The notes beneath the pieces are model-generated. The model searched no databases. It was not told where the DNA came from and saw only the letters and a list, made by a program, of their open reading frames with translations. Shown piece after piece: positions 52,860 to 62,466 of a stretch of DNA of 64,000 bases. The position numbers and the translations under genes were made by a program. Positions within the stretch are counted from its first letter, which is position 1. The number at the start of each line of letters is the position of its first letter. Source of the DNA: Agapetus fuscipes (lineage: Eukaryota; Arthropoda; Insecta; Trichoptera; Glossosomatidae); NCBI GenBank assembly GCA_951799405.1, contig OX637343.1, positions 2,480,001-2,544,000 of the forward strand, given 5' to 3'.

Positions 52860-53274
52860 CTGTGGCTAATCTACAATGCTGATTTGTAATGTTGGTTTAT
52901 TAGTTTGCTACATTTTTTGCATAAGAAATTTTTGACTTTTTTTGTATAAATTTATTTTTAAGATTTTGTTGTTGTTTTTTTTTTTATACTTAAATGTTAT
53001 TTATAACTCGTATTCCTTGACTTATAGGTTGGTATGAGGCTGACAACCCATACTGTAAAAAATGGTTCACTTTGCCAATGTCACACCTGTTTCAGGGAAT
53101 GTCGGCAAGAGTTGCAGGGCTTATGTTCATTTGGGTTTGGATTTTATTTGGAAGTACACAATCAGCATTTGTAAGCGCGAACTACACGTGTTTCTTTGTG
53201 GGCATACATCTGAGAGCTTTAAATGAATATATCCTTGCAACTTAGATTATAGATAGATGGATAGATCTATCATA
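52860..53274 (+). mobile_element. LINE A 3' end in intron 2 of unit 2
   Basis: Starts near the RLICNADL-type stop region (GGCTAATCTACAATGC), then 3' UTR, ending in an AGATTATAGATAGATGG tail. Confidence 0.8.
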
Positions 53275-53278
53275 TTAA

Positions 53279-53971
53279 CACATTGTTTGCGGGAAACTAG
53301 TTAACTCGTCATACACCTTTTTATAGTAACGTGCGGGAGACGTGTAAACTCGTTTCGTCGCGCCTAGCGGTAGGGCGCGGGAAACTTGTAAAAACGTGGC
53401 ATCAAACGGGTGGAGGGCCATGCGATACCTACCCTCAGCGGTTCCCTATCTGTCTACCTGCCGATACAATGAGTTTGAGAGGTGACAAAAAATAATAACC
53501 GTAAAAATAAACAAACAGAATATTGAAATTTTAAACAAAGGATTTTGTTTTTGCACTTTCGTTCGTCTCTCCAGTAACTTCTATATCCTGCTTTCGTTAG
53601 GGCGTTTTGTATTCGTAGACGTTTATACACTATTAGGTTATGGATTTTTTTTAATAATATGTGCTAAAAATTTCAAAATAATATTGATATTCTGTATGAA
53701 TAAAATGATTTCGATTGTGAAATAGTGTTTTTTCTATGATTCCTAAGAAAGTAGAATGTTTTTGTACACAAAAAAACAAAAATATAGATATTGTGTTAAA
53801 TAAATAAACGGAGACGTATTTTAAAAGTAAAATACTAAAAGTTTAATTGAAAAATGTCAAATAGATTGTAAGATATAAATGTTTTACGAAAAGTCTAATG
53901 TTGGCGCGAAAATTTCAAAAAACACCCGCTCTACGCCGCCATCTGGCGACAAAATTCCCGCATACATAGTG
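53279..53971. mobile_element. TTAA-flanked MITE (piggyBac- or Kolobok-like)
   Basis: TTAA on both sides (53275-53278 and 53972-53975). The ends CACATTGTTTGCGGGAAAC and the inverse ATTCCCGCATACATAGTG match imperfectly for about 17 bases. It is 693 bp with no ORF; GCGGGAAAC- and GCGGGAGAC-like motifs recur inside the left end. The superfamily is inferred from TTAA targeting only. Inserted next to the LINE A tail. Confidence 0.8.
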
Positions 53972-53989
53972 TTAAGATAAGATAATGCT

Positions 53990-54602
53990 CACCTTTTGGA
54001 GAGAATGAATGAGGAAAGACTGACGAAGAAAGTATATGCTGCAAGAATTGATGGATGTCGTGGAAGAGGAAGACCGAGAAAGGTATGGATGGACCAAATT
54101 TTTGAAATAGCGAGTGAATGGGATATCTAGAGTCATAATAAAAGGAGAGCTTGTATGAAAAAGGTTATGACTGGATGAAATGAAAGAAATATGCAAGGAC
54201 AAGAAGAAGTGGCGGCTAATCTGCAATGCTGATTTGTAATGTTGGTTTATTAGTTTGCTACATTTTTTGCATAAGAAATTTTTGATTTTTTTTTGTATAG
54301 ATTTATTTTTAAGGTTTTGTTGTTTTTTTTATACTTAAATTTTATTTATTACTCGTATTCCTTAACTTATAGGTTGGTATGAGGCTGACCACCCATACTG
54401 TAAAAAATGGTTCATTTTGCCAATGTCACCCTGTTTCAGGGAATGTCGGCAAGAGTTGCAGGGCTTATGTTCATTTGAGGTTTGGATTTTATTTGTAAGT
54501 ACACAATCAGCATTTGTAAGCGCAAACTACACGTGTTTGTTTGTGGGCATACATCTGAGAGCTTTGAATGAATATATCCTTGCAACTTAGATTATAGATA
54601 GA
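53990..54602 (+). mobile_element. LINE A 3' end, second copy in intron 2 of unit 2
   Basis: Starts in coding DNA at LLERMNEERLTKKVYAARID (53994), continues GRGRPRKVWMDQIFEIASE with a stop nearby, then 3' UTR and an ATTATAGATAGATAGAT tail at 54602. Confidence 0.82.
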
Positions 54603-54604
54603 TA

Positions 54605-55010
54605 GATAGATATGCTTACAAATTTGTACACGGCTGACTTCCATGCTGTGAAAATTTGGTTCACTTTTGCCAATGCCCCTGGTTTCAGGGAAATGCAGAA
54701 AGAGTTGAAAGGTTTATGTTCATGTGAGGTTTGTTTTATTTTGTCATTACACATGCAGCACGTGTAACGCAAACTTATTATATTAGCATGCATTACATGG
54801 GCGTACCCAGGATCAGACCTAGGGGGGGGCAAGCCATAGATGTAAAATGGGCATTTCAATAATTGTAATAAAATGTAATAACAATGTAGGTAATTTTACA
54901 CTTCCAGGGGGGGGCAGCTGCCCCCCCCTGGCCCTTCCTGGGTACGCCCATGATCCATTAAATATGAGCCTTAAATGCCAGGATATCTTTGCAAGTAAGA
55001 TTATAGTCGA
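54605..55010 (+). mobile_element. Old LINE A-like 3' UTR fossil, interrupted by a MITE
   Basis: Third paralogue of the intron 2 fossil (see 28225-28480), split by the 157-bp MITE at 54796-54952. Confidence 0.65.
54796..54952. mobile_element. 157-bp MITE (CATGGGCGTACCCAGGA ends)
   Basis: Termini CATGGGCGTACCCAGGA and TCCTGGGTACGCCCATG are perfect inverted repeats. Flanks ATGCATTA and ATCCATTA (7 of 8 identical) suggest an 8-bp duplication. The paralogue at 28425-28435 (GCATGCATTAAATATG) is the empty site. G-runs and C-runs of 7-8 lie inside both ends. Confidence 0.88.
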
Positions 55011-55393
55011 GTGAATTAAATTTGAATGAAAAATATTGATGACTCTTGTGATACATGATGTGACACATTCAGGAAAACGCGCAGCCCTGCTAGGCCTCCC
55101 GCCAACCGTTACCGCTTTTGAGGTTAGGAAACCCAGACATTAACTGACAATGGGCTCCTTTAAGGTTAGGTTGCGCGCTTTTTCCACATGCCCGGCTAGA
55201 ACAAAAGACTCCTCAGGGTCGTGGCAGTAGCCCAACACCTTGCTCGCTTTCCACTGATGCTAAAGAGGTTCAAAATATAGGTTATGATATTTCACTTTGT
55301 TAATGACAGTTCTAGTGGATATGTCTTCTTCTTCTTCTTTGTAACAGGTATTCTAGCTACCTGACAATACAAATACTTTCATTTTAGTTTCAG

Positions 55394-56559
55394 AAGTTTC
55401 CAGAATCCCTCGAAAGTTCTCTTGTGAGATGTACCTGTGTGACCAGTGTTCATACCAAACCTACAGAGCCAATGAATTCACCCTCCACAAGCTTTCACAT
55501 GAAGGAAAATTTGAATTCCGCTGCGACAAGTGTGACTTTAAAATATCTCATGTGAGACACTTTGCAATGCACAAGCTGTCTCACACAGAAAAGAAAATGT
55601 ATGCGTGCAATTTGTGTACTTACAGCAATCAATTCTCTGCACCTCTCAGGCGCCATATGTTTGTTCACATTGGCGAAAAACCTTTCACGTGTGAAGATTG
55701 TAGCTACAAAACTTCTTGCATTGGTAATTTAAAAACACACAAAGCAATTCACAGCGATGAGAAGCCGTACTTCTGCAAACAGTGCAGTTACAGCTGCAAA
55801 ACATCAGGAGCTTTAAAAAGTCATAATCTTACTCACATAAATTACAAACCATTTGCTTGTGAACAGTGCCCTCTAAGTTACAAAACTTTTACCAGACTAC
55901 GCCAACACCAACGGGCTCATTTGAATCAAGGTAAGGATAAAGATGAAAGCGAAAATCAAGGCCAAGATGATCTGAGAAAATTCACTCATTTCCTTTTTCA
56001 CTGTAAACTGTGCGACTATCAAACTCCAAAAAGACAATGCTTAGTGGAACACAAAAGGACTCACACGGGAGAAAAGCCTTTTTCTTGCGACAAATGCTTA
56101 TTTGCGACCTCGCAAGCATCAACTTTAAAAACACACAAAATAATTCATTCTGGAATCAAGCCGTTAATATGCGACAAATGTGATTATGCATCGAGAACAG
56201 CAACAAATTTGAGAATGTATAAAAAGACTCATACAGGAGATAAACCATTTAGCTGTGATGAGTGCTTTTACAAATGTGGCAATAAAGGAGCTTTGAAATT
56301 GCATAAAAGAAGACACATTGGTGATAAACCATATGGTTGTGATCAGTGTTCTTACAGTTGTGTTCGATCTTACACCATGAAACTGCATAAGCTGACTCAC
56401 CTCACAGATAAACCCTTTGCTTGTGATCAGTGCAGCTATAAATGCAGGCGGCAGGTTGACTTAACGCATCATAAGAAAAACAAGAAAAACCATAGAGAGA
56501 GAGAACAGGTAGCCAAATTAGAACTGGTGGAAGAAACTGTTGATGAAAGCACAAATTAA
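55394..56559 (+). CDS. C2H2 zinc-finger gene, unit 2, exon 3 (terminal)
   Basis: Acceptor TTTCAG at 55392-55393. Two bases complete a codon split with exon 2, then VSRIPRKFSCEMYLCDQCSY. Twelve finger positions follow with a spacer (DESENQGQDDLRKF) after the sixth, and a basic C-terminus (KKNKKNHREREQ) ending VDESTN and TAA at 56557-56559. Finger 9 reads NLRMYKKTH: its first zinc-binding His is Tyr, so that finger is probably lost. The last finger has an unusual His spacing. Probable sequence-specific nuclear DNA-binding protein; targets unknown. With exons 1 and 2 of unit 2 this is the only complete, open gene of the array. Confidence 0.92.
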
Positions 56560-56625
56560 AATGCCATCTGCACATCAAAAAAGTCATAGCATCACACGGA
56601 CGGGCTGCCAGGGCAATGGCTAACT

Positions 56626-56631
56626 AATAAA
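56626..56631 (+). promoter_or_regulatory. Poly(A) signal, zinc-finger unit 2
   Basis: AATAAA 67 bases after the stop codon, conserved with unit 1 (43342-43347). Confidence 0.65.
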
Positions 56632-56751
56632 TTGTTATTGGTAATACTAGTAATCTAAATGTTTGATGCTTGCCAAGCAAGATATTTCAAATTTACAACA
56701 TTCGTACAAAAAGCATTGAAACTTTTTGAATTACTGAATACTGTAACTTAA

Positions 56752-57189
56752 GGCGTGTTATAAAGCTAAATCTGCCGTTTTTGTTTCTTACACTTTATGG
56801 TCTCAGCAAAATAGTTACAGTTAATTAATAAATTAATTAAATTTTAATTAAATCAAAGAACACAGTTTTTCCATATTTACTCAAAAACTATTGACATTAT
56901 AAAAAAAATGTTAAGTACGGAACCTGAACAATGTATAGTTCTGTAATTAAAAAGCAAAAAACAAATTCCAAAATACAACACACACGAAAAAAAAGCTAAA
57001 AATGTAAAAAAACAGTTTTTTTTAATATTTTTTTGTGGGGGCAATTCTTTAGTTGTATATTTTGTCCAAACTATATAATTAAGATAAAAAATTAATAAAC
57101 GTGCTTGATTTTTTTCTTCACTGTAACTATTTTGCTAATACCATAAAGTGTAAGAAACAAAAATGGCAGATTTAGCTTTATAACACGCC
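56752..57189. mobile_element. TTAA-flanked MITE with ~75-bp inverted repeats
   Basis: Flanked by TTAA (56748-56751 and 57190-57193). The ends GGCGTGTTATAAAGCTAAAT extend as near-perfect inverted repeats for about 75 bases. 438 bp, AT-rich, non-coding. It lies within a LINE B 3' end scrap: GAATACTGTAAC before it and CTCTGTTGCTATTCC after it resemble the LINE B end at 25-60. Confidence 0.88.
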
Positions 57190-57589
57190 TTAACTCTGTT
57201 GCTATTCCACTATGGGTATTGAACACAATGCCTCTTTACATAGAATAGAAAATAAATAAACTCCAAAACACAACATGTATTCATTAAATTGTTTTTTTTT
57301 ATAAGAGAATGTTAAGAGGAGGAGTTGAGATGCTTGTATAGAATTAATTCCAGCATAACCCACTTTTTCCACGATGGGTTTTGGCTATCCGGTCATGAAA
57401 TGTATGGGATTGCCGAATAAACCTAGATAGTGTGGAAGTTAACATACATACCCATACATTACAATATTTCCGATATGACACACTATCAGATCTGAAAAGA
57501 AAGTAACACTAAGCGGTAAAATAAGGACCATGTCTGAGAAATTTTCAAAGTAGAAGCCACTATACTCCAAGCAGAAGAAGAAGATAATA

Positions 57590-57915
57590 TATTGTGCGGT
57601 AAGGTGTAGACAGTTATCTCCATTGACTAATACCCTCTGTGGACAAGAAATTATTTCAACGAAAATAGACTTATATTTTATATCTGTCTCAACTTACTTA
57701 CGAAAATGGTCATTAGGTAGAAAGAGAACAAAGACCTCTGCGGCACTACAACAAGTGTCATAGACCCCTAGAGTCTTTAGAATCTAGGGAGTCTCCCGCA
57801 CAGACAAGACAAAAAAAAAAAAAAAGACCTTCACAGTTGATTTCCATGTGAAAAAAAAATCCTGAATGTTGATACCATGGCAAATAATGGCTGCCGATTT
57901 GATTGGAAATAGCTA
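57590..57915. other. 3'-flank segment paralogous to 46965-47905
   Basis: Collinear with the 3' flank of unit 1, lacking the solo LTR found there but carrying its own SINE tail insertion (57738-57823). No coding content. From here to 58199 I see nothing else. Confidence 0.7.
57738..57823 (+). mobile_element. SINE 3' end with poly(A), truncated
   Basis: CTCTGCGGCACTACAACAAG through GAGTCTCCCGCACAG to an A-run, identical in layout to the 3' end of the SINE at 21716-22169. AAAGACCT flanks it on both sides (57730-57737 and about 57823-57830). Confidence 0.82.
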
Positions 57916-58199
57916 GAGTTGACAGATAACATGCGTTACAAATATTGTGATCGCCAAAATTGATGTCAGTATTTCATATTTTCAAGGTGTATATTCAAAC
58001 TTTCATTTTATCACTCATTTCATTATAGCCGTACATTCGGGGCACCACTGCAAAATTTAGTAGAGGAACGCAAGAGGGAACAAGTATGTATCAATTCAGT
58101 ATTTTAGTTTCCGCTCCCCTATGTTATAACTCAATGGTTATCTCTGTTTGAGCTGTTTTATTTAAAATGCTATGAGAGTGCCATTCTTGAATGTGTCAC

Positions 58200-58513
58200 A
58201 CCTCAAGTGTTCTCATCATCACAAATGAGACATCTTAAAAAGGTACACCCCTAGCAAGCCCTCAAGTATACCAATGGATTCTGCCTTTCTCCCTTCGTCT
58301 GTTCCATTCTCATTGGTTCCGCAACCCACCATTCTCAACCCTTCGAAACTTCCTGCGAACAATGCGCTCAACCAGAGACTCCCGCAACTATTGTCGGTGT
58401 TATTAATATTAAAGATAAACATTATAATATATTTCATGTGCTCTGGTGGGATTTGAACCCACGACCCTCCATTTACAAGTCTGAAGCGCTAATCACCAGA
58501 CTACAGACCTTTC
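58200..58513 (-). mobile_element. tRNA-derived SINE, near complete
   Basis: Minus strand: the head at 58513-58440 has TAGTCTGGTGATTAGCGC (A-box region) and a perfect T-arm GTGGGTTCAAATCCCAC, followed by a 240-base body. The acceptor stem does not pair, so it is not a tRNA gene. Confidence 0.75.
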
Positions 58514-59460
58514 CAAATGTTTTGGAGAAAATGCTTAGAGAAGTTATTCTATAAGTGTAGTTCAATGACGTTTCCTTGACAACTCAAGAAAATCGAAAAA
58601 AGTCCATGTTTAAATCTGACTACTTGTGTTGATATGCGGCTGGGTTGCTATGAAAGGGGCAAACAAACGTTTTGTTATTCGTTGCTAAGGATCATAATCC
58701 TATAGAAGTGGGACGTTTGCCCTTCGAGAAGAAAAAATCAAATTTGCATTGAGTCCATTATATTGTCTTGTTTCTATTATCTTTGCTTCTCACCAACTTA
58801 CCGGTAAGGTTAATAGTCTAAGAGCTAGACGTATGAGACCTTACCTCATCGACTACCAGGCAGAGACATGGTCAGGCTGGTAGTTTGCATCGAGTACATC
58901 ATTTTTTCACAGGTCTGCCTTTTCCTATCCTAAAGTGTTTAGGATGCGGCCTCCTCAAAGAGGCCCAAAAAATGATGAAAATAACCTCATCCACTTATAC
59001 CAGGCAGAGACTAGTAAGAGGTGATGCTCCACATTAATAACCTGGTTTTTGCATTAAAAAAAAAATCCAAACCTGGAGCGTTTTAAATGCGGCCATATTT
59101 TTGTAAAATATAAAATACGATGTTTTGATGAGCCATGGAAATTAAGTAAAATAAATTGCACAGAATCTGCACTCGATTTTCTTGCATAAATTAACCCACT
59201 GTATGACGTATGTAAAGCTAGAATCATCTACCAACTTATGCAGTTTCAATAAAAATATAATATTATTCATTAATAAATCAATTTTATTCCACCGCGGTGT
59301 GTAGGTACCTGCATACTCGTACAATATGGAAATAGCCATATAAATACTTAAATGAATATAAATACTTGTATGATTTTTTTGGTTAGCGCCGTTTTGTGTG
59401 AAACACACCTCAAAAGCCCTCGCGGAGGTTGGTCTTCTCTAGAAAAAGCGCCAATTACAC
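58514..59460. other. Gene-free stretch with faint intron 1 homology
   Basis: 58620-58810 (GGCTGGGTTGCTATGAAAGG, then GCCCTTCGAGAA) is a diverged relative of the intron 1 segment at 50070-50160, hinting at an older duplication. No gene. 58885-59040 carries a twice-repeated TACCAGGCAGAGAC segment. Confidence 0.5.
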
Positions 59461-59464
59461 AACA

Positions 59465-59665
59465 AAGATCCTTGACTTATAGGTTGGTATAAAGCTGACC
59501 ACCCATAGTGTATCAAATAATTCACTTTGTCAATGTCACCCCTTTTCAAGGAAGGTCGGCAAGAGTTGCAGGTTTTATGTTCATTTGGGATTTGGTTTTA
59601 ATTTGTAAGTAGGTACACATTCAGCATTTGTAAGCGCGAACTTACACTTGTCTGTTTGATATGGG
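59465..59665 (+). mobile_element. LINE A 3' UTR copy
   Basis: Begins TCCTTGACTTATAGGTTGG and ends near TGTCTGTTTG without a tail. Confidence 0.75.
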
Positions 59666-59699
59666 GCCGTCCATAAATTATGTCATCGATTTTGGCCGA

Positions 59700-60146
59700 T
59701 TTTTGACCTAACCCATTATAATAATAAATAATATTAGGATGATTTATTTGGTGAGCGCTGTTTTTGTGTGTATCACACCTCAAGAGCCCTCTGCGAGCTT
59801 GGTCGTCGCTATAGAAAGCGCCAACTCTCAAGCAAGACCCAGTTGTTGTAAGGTCGGATGGACCTTTCAGTGACAGGTCTTTGGTAAAGGTTTATGAATT
59901 TTTCAACTCAGCGAAGAGCACATTCGAAATATGGATGGTATATTTTTTGTGTTCCGCCGGGATCCGAATCCACAACCTTCCATTTACGAGTCCGAAGTGT
60001 TGCCACTGGACTACGGACCGGTCCAAGATGCCAACGACACGCGGTGTACCTGAGCGGTAACCCATCCAAGTACTATCCGCGCCCAATGTTGCTTAACTTC
60101 GGTGATCTATGGGAACCGGTGCTTTCAACATGGTAACGTCGTTGAC
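59700..60146 (-). mobile_element. 5S-rRNA-headed SINE, second copy
   Basis: Minus strand: 5S-like head (60144-60030), tRNA-like module with a GGATTCGGATCCC B-box region near 59965, body shared with 3078-3262, and an ATTATTTATTATTATAA tail near 59700. The 3' half differs from the poly(A)-ended copy at 21716, so there are at least two tail types behind the same head. Confidence 0.85.
60030..60144 (-). repeat. 5S rRNA-like sequence (SINE head, copy 2)
   Basis: Contains ATCACCGAAGTTAAGCAAC and TTGGATGGGTTACCGC, and ends GTCGTTGGC. It keeps the internal promoter region of 5S RNA with a few differences from copy 1. Confidence 0.85.
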
Positions 60147-60179
60147 ATTGACGATTATCCTATAGTCATTATCTAATGA

Positions 60180-60195
60180 CCCCCCCCCCCCCCCC
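60180..60195. repeat. Poly-C run
   Basis: About 16 consecutive C, in TGAC(C)nACCCTC. The exact length is likely to be error-prone in assembly. Confidence 0.8.
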
Positions 60196-60444
60196 ACCCT
60201 CTTGCTGTAATATTAATAATGTTATATTACTTACATAATATTTTGTATATTTTGAAGAAATTGGTTGGTTTACAAGAACGACGTCACTTTTGGTACTCGT
60301 ACATCATTTGCCATCATCCGCAGAACAGACCCCAATGACGCAAATGCATTTAAAAATATATAGCCTACCATTTTATGAAATAAAATAAAAAAGTGAAATT
60401 ACCCTATTGTATTCTATAGAAATACATTATTATTATTATTATTA

Positions 60445-60985
60445 AAAGGAAGACCGAGAAAAGTATGGAAGGATCAAATCTCTGAAATAGCGAATGAATG
60501 GGATATCCAGAGTCATAATAAAAGGAGGACTTGTATGAAAAAGTTATGACTCTGGATGAAATGAAAAAAGTATGCATCGACAGGAAGAAGTGGCGGCTAA
60601 TCTGCAATGTTGATTTCTAATGTTGGTGTATTAATTTGCTACATTTGTACTTATAGATTTCTTTTTAAGGTTTTGATCTTTTTCATATTTTATTATTATT
60701 CATATTCCTTGACTTATAGGTTGGTATGAGGCTGACCACCCATACTGTAAAAAATGGTTCACTTTGCCAATGTCACCCCTGTGTCAAGGAAGGTCGGCAA
60801 AAGTTATGGGGCTTATGTTCATTTGAGGTTTGGATTTTATTTGTAAGTACACATTCAGCATTTGTAAGCCCGAACTACACGTGTTGGTTTGTGGGCATGC
60901 ATTTGAGACATCGATCTTTATTTATATCGATGATTTGAGAGCTTTAAATGTTAATATAACCTTGCAACTTAGATTATAGATTATT
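60445..60985 (+). mobile_element. LINE A 3' end
   Basis: Starts in coding DNA (GRPRKVWKDQISEIANEWDI, with GR at the start), has a 1-base deletion in the KKVMTL segment, then 3' UTR with a 30-base internal duplication near 60905 and an ATTATAGATTATTATT end. Confidence 0.8.
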
Positions 60986-61325
60986 ATTATTTGACATAGT
61001 TGGTAGCACAGAGTATAGGTAGGTCATTTAGGTACTATTTGTTGAGTGCTGTCATCTTACCCTGAGTGAGATTTTTTGCATGCAAGCAATGCATGCAAGT
61101 GAAATAAATGTCGATACCAGCAATATTACATTTACAGAAATTATTATTTGTGATTAATAAATTAAGATTGTGTTTCAAAATAGCTTTATTTGCGTTTTTT
61201 TGTTTGTTTATATTTTGACGGCCGTTTACAGCATTATAGATTAAACAAAAATGGCGGTTGACAGCTTGTGGTTGACGTGTGACTGTGTATTCTGGGGCTG
61301 ATTCCAAGCGGATTTTATCATTAAA

Positions 61326-61503
61326 ATGTATTTGAAAGACGGCAAAATGTCTTTGGACACAAAAGAAATATCATCAAGTTGTAATGAAAAGCATCCGGTA
61401 TCAACTTCAAATGTAAATAGTCTTCAGAATTGCGAAAAATCAAGAAGAGAGTCAAAGAGCAAAGCAGAAAATAATAAAAATGGGAAGTTTGTACAGGACG
61501 AAG
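61326..61503 (+). CDS. C2H2 zinc-finger gene, unit 3, exon 1
   Basis: Encodes MYLKDGKMSLDTKEISSSC to KNGKFVQDE, 59 residues plus one base, donor GAAG|GTGAGT at 61503/61504, phase 1. It differs from unit 2 at a few positions (for example S10L and K to R in EKSRRES). The upstream leader ATGGCGGTTGACAGCTTGTG (61252) is nearly the same as in unit 2, and here it is not separated from the original flank by a MITE, so this unit shows the ancestral 5' arrangement. Exons 2 and 3 would lie beyond the window. Confidence 0.82.
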
Positions 61504-61896
61504 GTGAGTTTCTTCCAAATTTTCAAAACTGAAATCATTTTGAAAACTTAAGTTCTAATCGGCTCAAAAAGAATCAAAGACAGCCATCTAGGTTATGTTT
61601 GCCGAAGTGAGATAAATATAGGGATGGAAACATCGGTGTATAAGGGATTATTAATTAATGGATGGAAACACATCTCATTGTCTATGGTTCCATACATATA
61701 TATATTTTTTAAATAATCCTAGATTGCTGCCTTTGGTTCTATACGTCTCAATTGACTCGGCATAAATTCTAAAGACAAAAATAATGTTACCTTACACAGC
61801 TGGCTTGCTAGGAAAAAGGCAAACTAATGAAAATACATAGTCCTATAGTAGTAAGACATTAGCACTTTGAAAAAAAACTTTGCACTGTGTTCTACT

Positions 61897-62345
61897 TAAA
61901 TCTAAGCTGCAAAGATATGCATCATTTGAGATTCATATTAAATGCATTCCCACAAGCAGACACATAATTTCGCGCTCACACATGCTGCATATGGACCTAC
62001 TAATCTAAATCTAAGCTGCGAAGATATGTATCATTTGAGATTCATATTGAATGCATTCCCACAAGAAGACATTCATAATTTGGCGCTTACACATGCTGCA
62101 TGTGGACCTACAATATAAAAACCCAATCTCAAATGAACATAAGCCCTGCAGCTCTTGCCGACCTTTCCTGAAGCAGGGGTGACATTGGCAAAGTGAACCA
62201 TTTTTTACGGTATGGGTGGTCAGCCGCATACCAACCTATCAGTCAAGGAGTGGACCTACAATATAAAAAAATCCAATTCTCAAATGGACATAAGCCCTGC
62301 AACTCTTGCCGACCTTCACTGAAACAGGGGTGACATTGTTTGTTA
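61897..62345 (-). mobile_element. LINE A 3' UTR inserted into a LINE A 3' UTR
   Basis: The outer minus-strand copy (61897-61997 and 62251-62345) is the same insertion as 50160-50366 in unit 2. It is split by an inner minus-strand copy at 61998-62250. TGGACCTAC flanks the inner copy on both sides. Confidence 0.87.
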
Positions 62346-62466
62346 TAATATTATCTTTTTTCTATTTTCCCTGCTTAAAACCAATGTACCGGGAACGTTA
62401 ACTTAAATGACTTGTTAGGACATCTGTGATGTATGCCCAACTCAAAAAGAAAGTATTACTTTAGAC

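Noticed and set aside
60726..60938. Recurrent small ORF starting MRLTTHTVK in LINE A 3' UTR copies (also 12370-12597, 46284-46496, 62011-62229)
   Set aside because: It recurs because the repeat recurs. The frame is not kept between copies (frameshifts after about 20 codons), it has no domain, and it lies after the LINE stop codon.
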